The notes under the pieces: generated by a model
What the model saw: the letters and a program-made list of their open reading frames with translations, nothing else
What the model was told of the DNA's origin: nothing
Databases searched by the model: none
In this document: piece by piece, positions 35,957 through 43,827 of the stretch
Layout: each line of letters opens with the position of its first letter
How positions within the stretch are numbered: position 1 is the stretch's first letter
Source: Acidobacteriota bacterium
GTDB lineage: Bacteria > Acidobacteriota > JAAYUB01
Assembly (NCBI GenBank): GCA_029565065.1
Contig: JAKQOW010000011.1
Location: 44,786 to 108,785 of the forward strand
Length of the DNA stretch: 64,000 nt
Direction: 5' to 3'
Program-made: the position numbers and the translations under genes

Positions 35957-37939
35957 ATGAGCATGACCCCCGTTGATCCGTCTTCCGCCGCACCCGATCT
36001 CCAGGCGCTCCTCGATTTCGAATTCAAGCCGTTCGCCGAAATGACCGACGCGGACTACCACCGCATCGGTTTCCGGTCCGGTCTCGAGATCCACCAGCAG
36101 CTCCTCACGGACAAGAAACTCTTCTGCCGATGCCCCGCGGGCAGATACAGCGACCACTACCACGCCGAGGTCCTCCGGCACATGCGCCCGACGCTGTCCG
36201 AGCTCGGTGAGTACGACGGCACCGCCCTGATGGAGTTCAAGACCCACAAGGAGATCATTTACCGGATCAACCGCAACACGGTCTGCACCTACGAGATCGA
36301 CGACACGCCGCCGTTCGAGCTCAACGAGGAGGCGCTCGAGATCGCCCTGGGCATCGCCATGCTGTACCGGTGTTCCATGGTGGACGAGATCCACATCGCC
36401 CGCAAGCAGTATCTCGACGGCAGCATCCCCACCGGTTTCCAGCGGACGACCATCGTCGGCGTCAACGGCCGGATCCCGTTCAAGGACCGGGAGGTGCGGA
36501 TCGTCCAGCTCGGGCTCGAAGAGGACGCCTGTCGGGAGGTGAGCGACGTCGGCCACCGGCGGGTGTACCTGACCGACCGCCTGGGCATGCCCCTCATCGA
36601 AACGGTCACCGGGCCGGACATGCGCACGCCCCTCGAAGTGGCCCAGGTGGGTGAGATCTGCCGCCGGCTGGTGCGCAGCACCGGCTGGGTGCGCACGGGA
36701 ATCGGCGCCGCCCGGCAGGATGTGAACGTCAGCGTCACCGACGGCACGCGGATCGAGATCAAGGGCGTGCCGCGCATCCCCAACATCCCGCTGCTGACCT
36801 ACCACGAGGCGATGCGCCAGTGGAGCCTGCTGCGGCTGCGGGCCGAGCTGCACCGGCGCGGCGTGACCGCGGCCACCTTCGCGACCCGGACGATGGAGGT
36901 GACCCGTAGCCTCCGCAAGACACGCTTCCAGCCCATCCGGACGGCCATCGCCGAAGGGAAGGTGGTGTTCGGCGTTAACCTGGTGGGCTTCCGCGACCTG
37001 CTGCGCTGGCCCACCCAGACCGACACCGCGTTCTCCCGGGAGATTTCCGACCGCGTGCGGGTGATCGCGTGCCTGACCACGCTGCCCAACATCGTGCACA
37101 GCGACAGCCAGAGCGAGACGCTGGCGGCCGCCGAGTGGCACGAGATCAAGAAGGCCACCGGTGCCGGCGACAATGACGCCGTCGTCGTGGTGTGGGGCCC
37201 GCCCACCGACGTCGAGACGGGCGCCCGGGAGATCGCCATCCGGGCGCGCGAGGCCACGGTGGGCATCCCGTCGGAAACCCGTCAGGCCCTCCGGGACGGG
37301 ACCAACGGCTTCGAGCGGATCCTCCCCGGTCCCGACCGCATGTACCCGGACACCGACCTGCCCCCCAAACGCATCGCCGGCGAGCGGCTGGAGCGGATCC
37401 GCCGGAACCTGCCGGCGTACTACTGGACGCGCGAGGCGTGGTGCCGGACATTGGGGGTGCCCGAGGACGTGGTGCGGCCCCTGGCCATCTCGCCGCAGTG
37501 GGAGCTGTTCGAGAAGGTCGTTCGGGAGTGGGGGCTGCCGCCGGTCCTGGTTGCCGTGGCCCTCATCCAGCTGCCCAAGCGGCTCAAGCGGAAGCGCCTC
37601 TCGACGGCGCGGCTGACAACCGACGATTTTGAAGGAATCCTGACCGCGCACCGCGGCGGCCGGCTGGCCCGCGAAGGAATTCTGCCCGCCCTCGCCCGAG
37701 CGGCCGAAGCCGGACGATTTGAACCCGGACAGCTGCCGCCGCCGCTGCCGGCGGACGGCGTCGAGACGGCGATCACCCGCAGCCTGGCCCGCGTCAAGGA
37801 GCTGGCCGTCCCCACACCGGCGCAGCGGTTCCGGACGGCCATGGCTCTGGTCATGCGGGAGTTGGACGGACGCGTGCCTGGCGCCGGGGTGGCCGGGCGC
37901 CTCGCGGCCCGGCTGCAGGAGGATATCCATGAGCGCTGA
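35957..37939 (+). CDS. gatE: Archaeal-type Glu-tRNA(Gln) amidotransferase subunit E
   Basis: A 660-residue GatB-family protein of the GatE type. GatDE converts Glu-tRNA(Gln) to Gln-tRNA(Gln); GatE phosphorylates the tRNA-bound Glu and receives ammonia from GatD. The ATG at 35957 follows GGGAGA. The N-terminus GLEIHQQLLTDKKLFCRCP and the blocks YEIDDTPPFELN, DGSIPTGFQRT and MPLIETVTGPDM are GatE rather than GatB in style. Residues about 300-430 correspond to the AspRS-like (GAD) insertion found only in GatE, and the block RMYPDTDLPP is close to the GatE version. A Yqey-like helical tail ends the protein. Translation is coupled to gatD by an 11-base overlap. GatE is regarded as archaeal, so its presence here is unusual. 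Confidence 0.93.
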   Translation: MSMTPVDPSSAAPDLQALLDFEFKPFAEMTDADYHRIGFRSGLEIHQQLLTDKKLFCRCPAGRYSDHYHAEVLRHMRPTLSELGEYDGTALMEFKTHKEIIYRINRNTVCTYEIDDTPPFELNEEALEIALGIAMLYRCSMVDEIHIARKQYLDGSIPTGFQRTTIVGVNGRIPFKDREVRIVQLGLEEDACREVSDVGHRRVYLTDRLGMPLIETVTGPDMRTPLEVAQVGEICRRLVRSTGWVRTGIGAARQDVNVSVTDGTRIEIKGVPRIPNIPLLTYHEAMRQWSLLRLRAELHRRGVTAATFATRTMEVTRSLRKTRFQPIRTAIAEGKVVFGVNLVGFRDLLRWPTQTDTAFSREISDRVRVIACLTTLPNIVHSDSQSETLAAAEWHEIKKATGAGDNDAVVVVWGPPTDVETGAREIAIRAREATVGIPSETRQALRDGTNGFERILPGPDRMYPDTDLPPKRIAGERLERIRRNLPAYYWTREAWCRTLGVPEDVVRPLAISPQWELFEKVVREWGLPPVLVAVALIQLPKRLKRKRLSTARLTTDDFEGILTAHRGGRLAREGILPALARAAEAGRFEPGQLPPPLPADGVETAITRSLARVKELAVPTPAQRFRTAMALVMRELDGRVPGAGVAGRLAARLQEDIHER

Positions 37940-39317
37940 CGACAGCTACAAGGGTTACCGCGGCGAAGCCTTGGCCGCGTTGAAAAATTTCAACGCCATG
38001 GTCTGGAGCGACGTCGAAGTCCACAGCTCACAGGGCGTCTTCACCGGCATCATCCTGCCCCGTTCGGAGACCGCGGACCCATACCATGTCGTGCTCAAGC
38101 TCCGCAACGGGTACAACGTGGGCATCGCCGCCGGCGGCATCTCGAACATCGTCATCGCCGGCCGGAAGGAAGCCCACTACAAGATCCCCGAGAAGGACTT
38201 CCCCTTCGATCCGAAGAAACCCCGGGTCAAGCTCCTGGGCACCGGCGGCACCATCGCCAGCCGACTGGACTACCGCACCGGCGCCGTCATCCCGGCCTTT
38301 TCACCCGGTGAACTCTATGGATCAGTCCCCGAACTGGCCGACATCTGCAACCTGGAAACCGAGAAACTCTACGGCGTGTTCAGCGAGAACATGGGGCCGG
38401 AGCAGTGGCGGGGCACCGCCGAAGCCATCGGCCGCGAAATCGCCAAGGGGGTCCAGGGCATCGTCATCGGCCACGGCACCGACACGATGCACCACACCGC
38501 CGCCATCCTCTCGTTCATGGTCCAGGACTCGCCGGTGCCCATCGTGATGGTGGGGTCGCAGCGCTCCAGCGACCGGCCGTCGTCCGACGCGGCGCTGAAC
38601 TTGATGCACAGCGTGAAGGCCGCCGCCGAGGGCGACCTGGCGGAAGTGATGGTCTGCATGTTCGGGCCCACCTCCGACGAGTACGGCCTGCTCCACCGGG
38701 GGACGCGCGTGCGCAAGATGCACTCCAGCTACCGGTCCACGTTCCGCACCATCGGCGACATCCCGCTGGCCATGGTCAGCCGGGAGAAAATCACCCCCCT
38801 GCGCCCCGACTACAAGCCGCGCCGGCGGGACCGGAACGTGACCATCAACACGGCGTTCGAAGAGATGGTGTCCATCGTCTACTACTATCCCAACATGCGG
38901 CCGGACATCATCGACTCGCTCATCGACAACGGCTACCGGGGCATCATCATCGCCGGCACCGGGCTCGGCCACGTCAACAAGCCGCTCTACCCGGCGCTGA
39001 AGCGGGCGAAGGAGAAGCAGATCGCCGTCTATATGACCGTGCAGACGCTGTGGGGCTACGTCCAGATGTACGTCTACGACACGGGGCGCGACATGATGGA
39101 GCTGGGCGTCGTGCCCATGGCCAACATGCTCCCCGAGGTGGCGTACGTGAAACTGGGCTGGGCGTTGGGGCAGACGAGCGACCTGGCGGAAGTCCGGCGG
39201 ATCATGTACACGCCCATCGCCGGGGAGATCACCGAGCGCGAGCCCTGCAACGGCTACCTCGTCTTCCAGGGCGGGATCCCCGAAGTGGAGGAGTTCATCT
39301 CCCGCTATCACCGTTGA
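37929..39317 (+). CDS. gatD: Archaeal-type Glu-tRNA(Gln) amidotransferase subunit D
   Basis: A 462-residue L-asparaginase-like subunit that releases ammonia from an amide donor for GatE. The ATG at 37929 overlaps the end of gatE and has AGGAGG 5 bases upstream. Residues about 25-75 form the Sm-like N-terminal domain specific to GatD (WSDVEVHSSQGVFTGIILP), which distinguishes it from free asparaginases. The asparaginase domain carries Thr108 (GTGGTIAS), Thr184 and Asp185 (GHGTDTM) and Lys263 (RVRKMHSSY), the expected catalytic set. GSQRSSDRPSSDAALNL is also a GatD hallmark. No gatC or gatA lies in the window, so whether this organism also has GatCAB is not known from here. Confidence 0.94.
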   Translation: MSADDSYKGYRGEALAALKNFNAMVWSDVEVHSSQGVFTGIILPRSETADPYHVVLKLRNGYNVGIAAGGISNIVIAGRKEAHYKIPEKDFPFDPKKPRVKLLGTGGTIASRLDYRTGAVIPAFSPGELYGSVPELADICNLETEKLYGVFSENMGPEQWRGTAEAIGREIAKGVQGIVIGHGTDTMHHTAAILSFMVQDSPVPIVMVGSQRSSDRPSSDAALNLMHSVKAAAEGDLAEVMVCMFGPTSDEYGLLHRGTRVRKMHSSYRSTFRTIGDIPLAMVSREKITPLRPDYKPRRRDRNVTINTAFEEMVSIVYYYPNMRPDIIDSLIDNGYRGIIIAGTGLGHVNKPLYPALKRAKEKQIAVYMTVQTLWGYVQMYVYDTGRDMMELGVVPMANMLPEVAYVKLGWALGQTSDLAEVRRIMYTPIAGEITEREPCNGYLVFQGGIPEVEEFISRYHR

Positions 39318-39427
39318 CGGAACCGCTCGCCGGACCGCGGGCGCACCGGCCGCACATCGCGAGTCCAGGGCCGGTTGCGACGGCAGCCTGAATCCATCTG
39401 AGCCGGATTGAATCTGTTGTTCCTGAA

Positions 39428-39456
39428 CCGGGCGCCGCCGCGCCCGGCAAGGAGGA
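39428..39456 (+). promoter_or_regulatory. Hairpin abutting the sodN ribosome binding site
   Basis: CCGGGCGC (39428-39435), loop CGCC, GCGCCCGG (39440-39447) make a perfect 8-bp stem that ends directly against CAAGGAGGA, the sodN Shine-Dalgarno. It may tune translation or stabilise the mRNA. There is no U-tract, so it is not a terminator. Confidence 0.45.
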
Positions 39457-39460
39457 TCTT

Positions 39461-39949
39461 ATGATGAAAAAAGGCACCATCCTGTTCGCGATGCTGGCTG
39501 CTCTGTCGCTGCTGGCGCCGGCGCTTCGCGCCCACTGCGAGATCCCGTGCGGCATCTACGGCGACGAGCTGCGGGTCCAGGCGATCGCCGAGGACATCGA
39601 TACCGTGGAGAAATCCATGCAGCAGATCGTCCAGCTCTCGGCGCAGGGAGAGAAGAACTACAACCAGCTGGTGCGATGGGTCGTGAACAAGGAGACGCAC
39701 GCCGGCTACATTCAGGAGACCGTCGCCCAGTATTTCCTCACCCAGCGAATCAAGCCTGCGGATGCGACAAACGCAGAAGCGCACGCCCGGTACATCCGGC
39801 AGCTGACCCTGTTGCACGAACTGCTCGTCGTGGCGATGCAGGCCAAGCAGAGCACGGATCTGAGCCGCGTGGCGCGATTGCGCGAGCTGCTGGAAGCGTT
39901 CCGCAAGGCCTACTTTGGCGAGTCGACGGCCCACGGCCACAGTCACTGA
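39461..39949 (+). CDS. sodN: Exported nickel superoxide dismutase
   Basis: A 162-residue protein. Residues 1-24 are a Sec signal peptide (KKGT then LFAMLAALSLLAPALRA); predicted cleavage after Ala24 would leave HCEIPCGIY, the nickel-hook motif HCxxPCGxY of NiSOD, with His25 as the new N-terminus. The rest is a four-helix bundle of usual NiSOD size, ending in a His-rich tail (AHGHSH) that may bind metal. NiSOD dismutes superoxide; nickel binding needs a free N-terminal His. In Streptomyces this is exposed by the SodX peptidase; here signal peptidase could do the job, and no sodX is seen nearby. AAGGAGGA precedes the start; ATG 39464 is an alternative. Confidence 0.88.
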   Translation: MMKKGTILFAMLAALSLLAPALRAHCEIPCGIYGDELRVQAIAEDIDTVEKSMQQIVQLSAQGEKNYNQLVRWVVNKETHAGYIQETVAQYFLTQRIKPADATNAEAHARYIRQLTLLHELLVVAMQAKQSTDLSRVARLRELLEAFRKAYFGESTAHGHSH

Positions 39950-40000
39950 CAAGTTGTCCGTAATAACGATATATTTGAATCGAGATCCAAATACGGGATC

Positions 40001-40014
40001 CACTGTAAACAGTG
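40001..40014. repeat. Short inverted repeat CACTGT-AA-ACAGTG
   Basis: A 6-bp perfect inverted repeat with a two-base centre lies in the AT-rich gap between sodN and the candidate small RNA promoter, 46 bases upstream of its -35 hexamer. Its symmetry and short centre suit a dimeric regulator better than an RNA hairpin. Function is unproven. Confidence 0.4.
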
Positions 40015-40059
40015 TTGCATCCGTGTGTTCGGCGAGAGGCCGCTGGTTGATGTTTCCAC

Positions 40060-40087
40060 TTGACCTGTATTGGGAAAACAGTATAAT
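40060..40087 (+). promoter_or_regulatory. Strong sigma-70-type promoter driving the candidate small RNA
   Basis: TTGACC (40060-40065), a 16-base spacer and a perfect TATAAT (40082-40087) make this one of the best promoter matches in the window. The predicted start is near 40094. No gene begins within 200 bases downstream before a terminator. Confidence 0.7.
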
Positions 40088-40093
40088 TAAAAC

Positions 40094-40170
40094 TGTTTGA
40101 AACATTCTCCATACCCTCCCCAATCCACCTTATGGTGACGGCTGCCCTGGTACCCACAGGGCAGTTTTTT
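40094..40170 (+). ncRNA. Candidate small RNA, about 77 nt, C-rich
   Basis: A strong promoter and an intrinsic terminator bracket a short transcript with no credible coding content. The 5' part is AU-rich (with TGTTTGAAACA at its very start), the middle is pyrimidine-rich with CCCTCCCC at 40114-40121 and CCACCT at 40126-40131, and the 3' end is the terminator stem. C-rich unpaired patches complementary to Shine-Dalgarno sequences are typical of trans-acting regulatory RNAs. A 14-codon reading frame from 40132 runs into the terminator and has no ribosome site, so it is not proposed as a gene. Alternatively this is an attenuated leader for the prepilin peptidase gene 139 bases further on. Confidence 0.55.
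40142..40170 (+). terminator. Rho-independent terminator of the small RNA
   Basis: CTGCCCTG (40142-40149), loop of 7, CAGGGCAG (40157-40164) and six T residues. It is nearly 200 bases beyond sodN with a strong promoter in between, so it serves that promoter rather than sodN alone. Confidence 0.9.
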
Positions 40171-40308
40171 AGTTGATTCGCAAAGCTTTTTCGGCTAACG
40201 TGGCCTCGCCTGAAGGTGTCGGATCCGCCCCGCACATGTTCGGATCCGGCTTGGCGGTATGCGACGACCCGGTCGATACCGGCGAATCTCGAAGGGCATC
40301 CGACGGTC

Positions 40309-41139
40309 ATGATCTATTTAATGATTTTCGCCTTCGGCATCGTGGTGGGCAGCTTCCTGAATGTCTGCATCTACCGGGTGCCCCGCGAACGCTCCATCGT
40401 CACACCCCGTTCAGCCTGCCCGGACTGCGGTCAGCCCATCACCTTCTATGACAACATTCCCATCCTGAGCTTTCTGATCCTGCGCGGGCGATGCCGCCGG
40501 TGCGGCGCCGCCATCTCCTGGCAGTACCCCGTGGTCGAGGCGCTCAACGGGTTGCTGTGGATCGCCGCCTATCTGGGGTGGGGCTTGACTCCGTCGGCGC
40601 TGCTCTACGCCGCCTTCGGCAGCGCGATGCTCGTCCTGGTCTTCATCGACGCCCAGCACCGCATCCTGCCACACGGCATCACCATGGGCGGCTGGATCGT
40701 CGGGCTGGTCACCGCCCCGTGGCAGGTGATCCATCAGTACGAAGCACCGAACGTCGCCCGGCTGCTGGGCCTGCTGGGCGTGCTAACGGCGGACGAGCGG
40801 ATCCTCGCCTGGATCGGATCGCTGGTCGGCTCGCTGCTGGGCGCGGGGATGCTGCTCGTGGTGGCCGTCGGCTACTACCTGGTCCGCCGGGAAGAGGGCA
40901 TGGGGCACGGGGACATCATCCTCATGGGCCTGGTGGGCGCGGTACTGGGTTGGGGGCGCACCCTGCTCACGGTTTTCCTGGGATCATTGCTCGGGGCGGT
41001 GGTGGGCTTGGTGCTCATCCGTCGAGCCGGCGGCAGCCGGAAATATGAAATTCCGTTTGGGACCTTCCTGGGCATCGCCGCGGTCTTTGCCCTGTTCTTC
41101 GGGGAAGCTCTGCTCAACTGGTACTGGAGCCTGCTGTGA
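40309..41139 (+). CDS. Prepilin peptidase (type IV leader peptidase/N-methyltransferase)
   Basis: A 276-residue polytopic membrane protein that cleaves type IV prepilin or pseudopilin leaders and methylates the new N-terminus. The N-terminal block IVVGSFLNVCIYRVPRERS is diagnostic. Two CxxC pairs (CPDCGQ and CRRCGA) form the zinc site of the methylase domain. The two aspartates of the protease are in VFIDAQHRILP and GMGHGDIILMG (the GxGD form). The start at 40309 (MIYLMIFAFG) is chosen because upstream in-frame sequence is not membrane-like; the Shine-Dalgarno is weak. No pilin genes are in the window. The stop overlaps the next gene by 4 bases. Confidence 0.92.
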   Translation: MIYLMIFAFGIVVGSFLNVCIYRVPRERSIVTPRSACPDCGQPITFYDNIPILSFLILRGRCRRCGAAISWQYPVVEALNGLLWIAAYLGWGLTPSALLYAAFGSAMLVLVFIDAQHRILPHGITMGGWIVGLVTAPWQVIHQYEAPNVARLLGLLGVLTADERILAWIGSLVGSLLGAGMLLVVAVGYYLVRREEGMGHGDIILMGLVGAVLGWGRTLLTVFLGSLLGAVVGLVLIRRAGGSRKYEIPFGTFLGIAAVFALFFGEALLNWYWSLL

Positions 41140-42968
41140 GCGGCGGCATGCCTCCGCGGCACACAATCTACATTTTAGGCGGAATCGTCACGCTGGCCAT
41201 CGTGTCGGCGGTGGCGATGAACGCGTTTCTCACTCTCCACGTGCACAAGGTTCAGACCGAGCGCAATGACGCGCTCCGGGCGGCGAAAGTGGGCCGGGTG
41301 ATCACCCAGCTGCAGCTGGTCATGCATTCCCCGCTGACTCGCCAGCAGCGCCTGATCCGGCTGCAGGGGATCTACGAGCGGGAAGGTCTGTACCTGCTGC
41401 AGATCCGGGACCCCGAGGGCGTCACGCACTTCGGCCAGTCCACGATCAGCATCGCGTCGGGGATCGCCGACAAACTGTCACTCGATGCGTTGCTGGCCGC
41501 GCGCCCCGCTCCGGATCAGGTGCTGTTGGAAGCGCTCACCGTTGTGCACCATGGCCAGATCCCGGTGATTCTGGCCCGGGCGATGCTGTACGCCGACGGC
41601 CTGAAACCGTCCTTCCTGGTGTTTCTGCTCATTCAGGATCCGGAGCCGCCGCTGATGGGGACGTTCGAGCAGTTCGCGGTGCTCTTCCAGACGATCGCAA
41701 TCCTGGCGCTGCTGGCGCTGGGCTGGTACCTGCTGCGCCGTGCCGTCCGCCCCTACGAATCACTGGTTCGTGAGATCCGGCACTCGTCCACCGGGCTGAA
41801 GCCCGCGTCGGAACCTTACGCCGACGAGGTCTCGGTCCTGGTGGGTTCGTTCAAGGATGTGATCCGCCAGCTGCGCGACAAGGAACGGGAGTTGCAGACC
41901 CTGCACCAGCAGGCCACCCAGCGGGCGGATTTGTCCGAACGGCGTGTGCGCGATGTATTCCGCTGCCTGCCGCTGGCGATCCTGTCGCTGGACGCGCGCG
42001 GCGTGTTCCAGGAGTGCAATCCCGCCCTGGAGGAGTTGCTGGGCCGACGCCGGGTGGCGTTCACGAACCAGTCGTACCGGGAGATCTTTCAGGATCAGCC
42101 GGAGATCCGCGCGACGATCGATGCCGCGTGGGGTGCCCAGCAAAACCTCACCCGCCGCTTGCTGAAGATGTCGGTGCCCGGCAGCGAGGAGCCGGAGCGG
42201 ACGGTCAGCCTGTCGCTGTTCCCGCTGGGAGGCGCCGAGGGAGTGGTCGGCGTGATCGAAGACGTCACCGGGCCGATGCAGCTCCAGGAACGCCTGCGCC
42301 TGCAGGAGAACCTGGCCGCCCAGGGCGAGATGGCGGCGGGCATCGCCCACGAGCTCAAGAACGCACTGTCCACCATCAGCGGCTATGCCCAGATGCTGTT
42401 GGGCAATGCCCGGCCGGGCGCGGAACAGAAACGGGCCGCCGCGCTGGTTCAGGAGGTGGAGGAGATGGCCCGGGTGATCACCGACTTTCTGGAATACGCC
42501 CGGCCAATGCCGCTGGAGCACCGGCCGGTTGCGCTGGACGGCGTGATCGCCGAACAGTTGGATTTGTTCGCCGAGCGCCATCCCGACATCGAATTCCGCC
42601 GCCAACTGATTCCCTGCTCGGTCTCGGGCGAGGAGCACCTGTTGAAGAAGGTGATGCACAACCTGCTGCTCAATGCGATCCAGGCGCTGGAGAAATCAAC
42701 CGTGAAACGGGTGGAAGTCCGGTTGGAGGCTCTGTCAGGCCAGCTGGTCCGGGTATGGATCGAGGATACCGGGCCCGGCATCGACGCCAAGGCGTTGGGG
42801 CGCATCTTCACGCCGTTCTTCACGACGCGGCCCGGCGGCACCGGGATGGGGTTGGCCGTTGTCCACAAGATCGTGGCCCTGCACGGGGGGGCGATCCGCG
42901 TCCAGTCGGAGCCCGGCCGCGGCACCGGTGTGGAGCTGGATCTGCCCGTGCCGCCGCCGGCCGAATGA
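41136..42968 (+). CDS. NtrB-like membrane sensor histidine kinase with PAS domain
   Basis: A 610-residue kinase starting at GTG 41136, which overlaps the prepilin peptidase stop (GTGA). A helix at about residues 12-32, a periplasmic sensor region, and a second helix (about 185-205) precede a HAMP-like linker, a PAS domain (LAILSLDARGVFQECNPALEELLG), and the kinase core: H-box AAGIAHELKNALSTISGYAQ, N-box MHNLLLNAIQALEKS, G1 EDTGPGIDAKALGRIF and G2 GGTGMGLAVVHKIV. All ATP-binding motifs are intact. Coupling to a prepilin peptidase gene hints at pilus control, as in PilS-PilR, but no response regulator follows here. Confidence 0.92.
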   Translation: MSGGMPPRHTIYILGGIVTLAIVSAVAMNAFLTLHVHKVQTERNDALRAAKVGRVITQLQLVMHSPLTRQQRLIRLQGIYEREGLYLLQIRDPEGVTHFGQSTISIASGIADKLSLDALLAARPAPDQVLLEALTVVHHGQIPVILARAMLYADGLKPSFLVFLLIQDPEPPLMGTFEQFAVLFQTIAILALLALGWYLLRRAVRPYESLVREIRHSSTGLKPASEPYADEVSVLVGSFKDVIRQLRDKERELQTLHQQATQRADLSERRVRDVFRCLPLAILSLDARGVFQECNPALEELLGRRRVAFTNQSYREIFQDQPEIRATIDAAWGAQQNLTRRLLKMSVPGSEEPERTVSLSLFPLGGAEGVVGVIEDVTGPMQLQERLRLQENLAAQGEMAAGIAHELKNALSTISGYAQMLLGNARPGAEQKRAAALVQEVEEMARVITDFLEYARPMPLEHRPVALDGVIAEQLDLFAERHPDIEFRRQLIPCSVSGEEHLLKKVMHNLLLNAIQALEKSTVKRVEVRLEALSGQLVRVWIEDTGPGIDAKALGRIFTPFFTTRPGGTGMGLAVVHKIVALHGGAIRVQSEPGRGTGVELDLPVPPPAE

Positions 42969-42989
42969 TCAGTCAGTCCGCTGGCGGGA

Positions 42990-43703
42990 TTACTGCTGGA
43001 AGCTGTACGGTTTCTTCTGCTTGCCCACCTGGTCGTAATAGGGTACCGCGTTCCGCCACCAATTGTGGCGGGTCCGGAAATCACCCATGAACCGCCTCGG
43101 AAAAAACATCACGTTGTCGAGACCGGTGTTCAGGCCGCAGGTGGACAGGATCGGCCCGGAGACCAGAAAGTAATCCAGGCAGCCGTCGCCGTTATAGGAC
43201 CAGTAGGGCGGGGTGTAGCGACCGTCCAGCACGCGGGGGTTATAGCCGTAGTAGTAGTAGTAGGGGGAGGGATAGAATCCGGCGGAGTCCGACTCCAGGA
43301 AGGAGTAGTCCTTCCGGCCCGCGGCATCGGGGCTGACCCCGTCGGCGTCGGTCAGTTCAAAGTGGTTGCCCAGGATGCTGATGCCGGAACTGAGGGTCAG
43401 CCGCACCGGGCCGGAATTGGCATGGTCCGGAACGATCACCACCGCCATGTTGTCCTGCCAGAGCATGAGCCGGGCGCGGGCGCCGTTGAACTCCACGAAC
43501 CCGGGCGCGGACACGTTCTTCATGTTCTCGGCCCACACCCGGTTGGCATCACCGAGCGCGAACCCGCGTCCCTTGATGATCACCGTGGTGCCGGGAGGGC
43601 CGGAGTCCGGGAATATCCCTTCGATGGCGATGCGGGCGTCGGCGGCCGACACCGCCGTCACGAGCAGGATCATCAAACCGAGGAAGAGAACACTCTTTTT
43701 CAT
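42990..43703 (-). CDS. Secreted IPT/TIG-domain protein, function unknown
   Basis: About 237 residues from the ATG at 43703, which has GGAGG upstream and opens a Sec signal peptide (KKSVLFLGLMILLVTAVSA). Residues about 25-110 are an IPT/TIG immunoglobulin-like domain (IEGIFPDSGPPGTTVIIKGRGF). The C-terminal part is rich in aromatic residues, with a run of Tyr (PSPYYYYYGYNP) and DGRYTPPYWSYNGDG; I do not recognise it. It is probably extracytoplasmic and may bind a surface polymer. It is convergent with the NtrB-like kinase gene. Confidence 0.7.
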   Translation of the reverse strand: MKKSVLFLGLMILLVTAVSAADARIAIEGIFPDSGPPGTTVIIKGRGFALGDANRVWAENMKNVSAPGFVEFNGARARLMLWQDNMAVVIVPDHANSGPVRLTLSSGISILGNHFELTDADGVSPDAAGRKDYSFLESDSAGFYPSPYYYYYGYNPRVLDGRYTPPYWSYNGDGCLDYFLVSGPILSTCGLNTGLDNVMFFPRRFMGDFRTRHNWWRNAVPYYDQVGKQKKPYSFQQ

Positions 43704-43765
43704 CAAATCCTCCGCGAGATCAAATTCCACTGTATTATCGCACCAGCCGGCGAAAAGTTGCGTGT

Positions 43766-43798
43766 AAAAAAGCCCGGCCCGGAAGGTCCGGGCCGGGC
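43766..43798 (-). terminator. Rho-independent terminator after the OmpA-family gene
   Basis: A perfect 12-bp stem (43772-43783 with 43787-43798, loop AGG) followed on the minus strand by six T residues. It lies 30 bases beyond the OmpA-family stop and separates it from the IPT/TIG gene. Confidence 0.95.
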
Positions 43799-43827
43799 AC
43801 ACACAGAGCCGGGGATCGGCTGACGGA

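Noticed and set aside
35522..37930. Minus-strand open frame of 802 codons across gatE
   Set aside because: Shadow of gatE, which has full conservation of its own motifs on the plus strand.
40132..40176. 14-codon reading frame inside the candidate small RNA
   Set aside because: It has no Shine-Dalgarno, runs through the terminator stem and T-tract, and shows no coding features.
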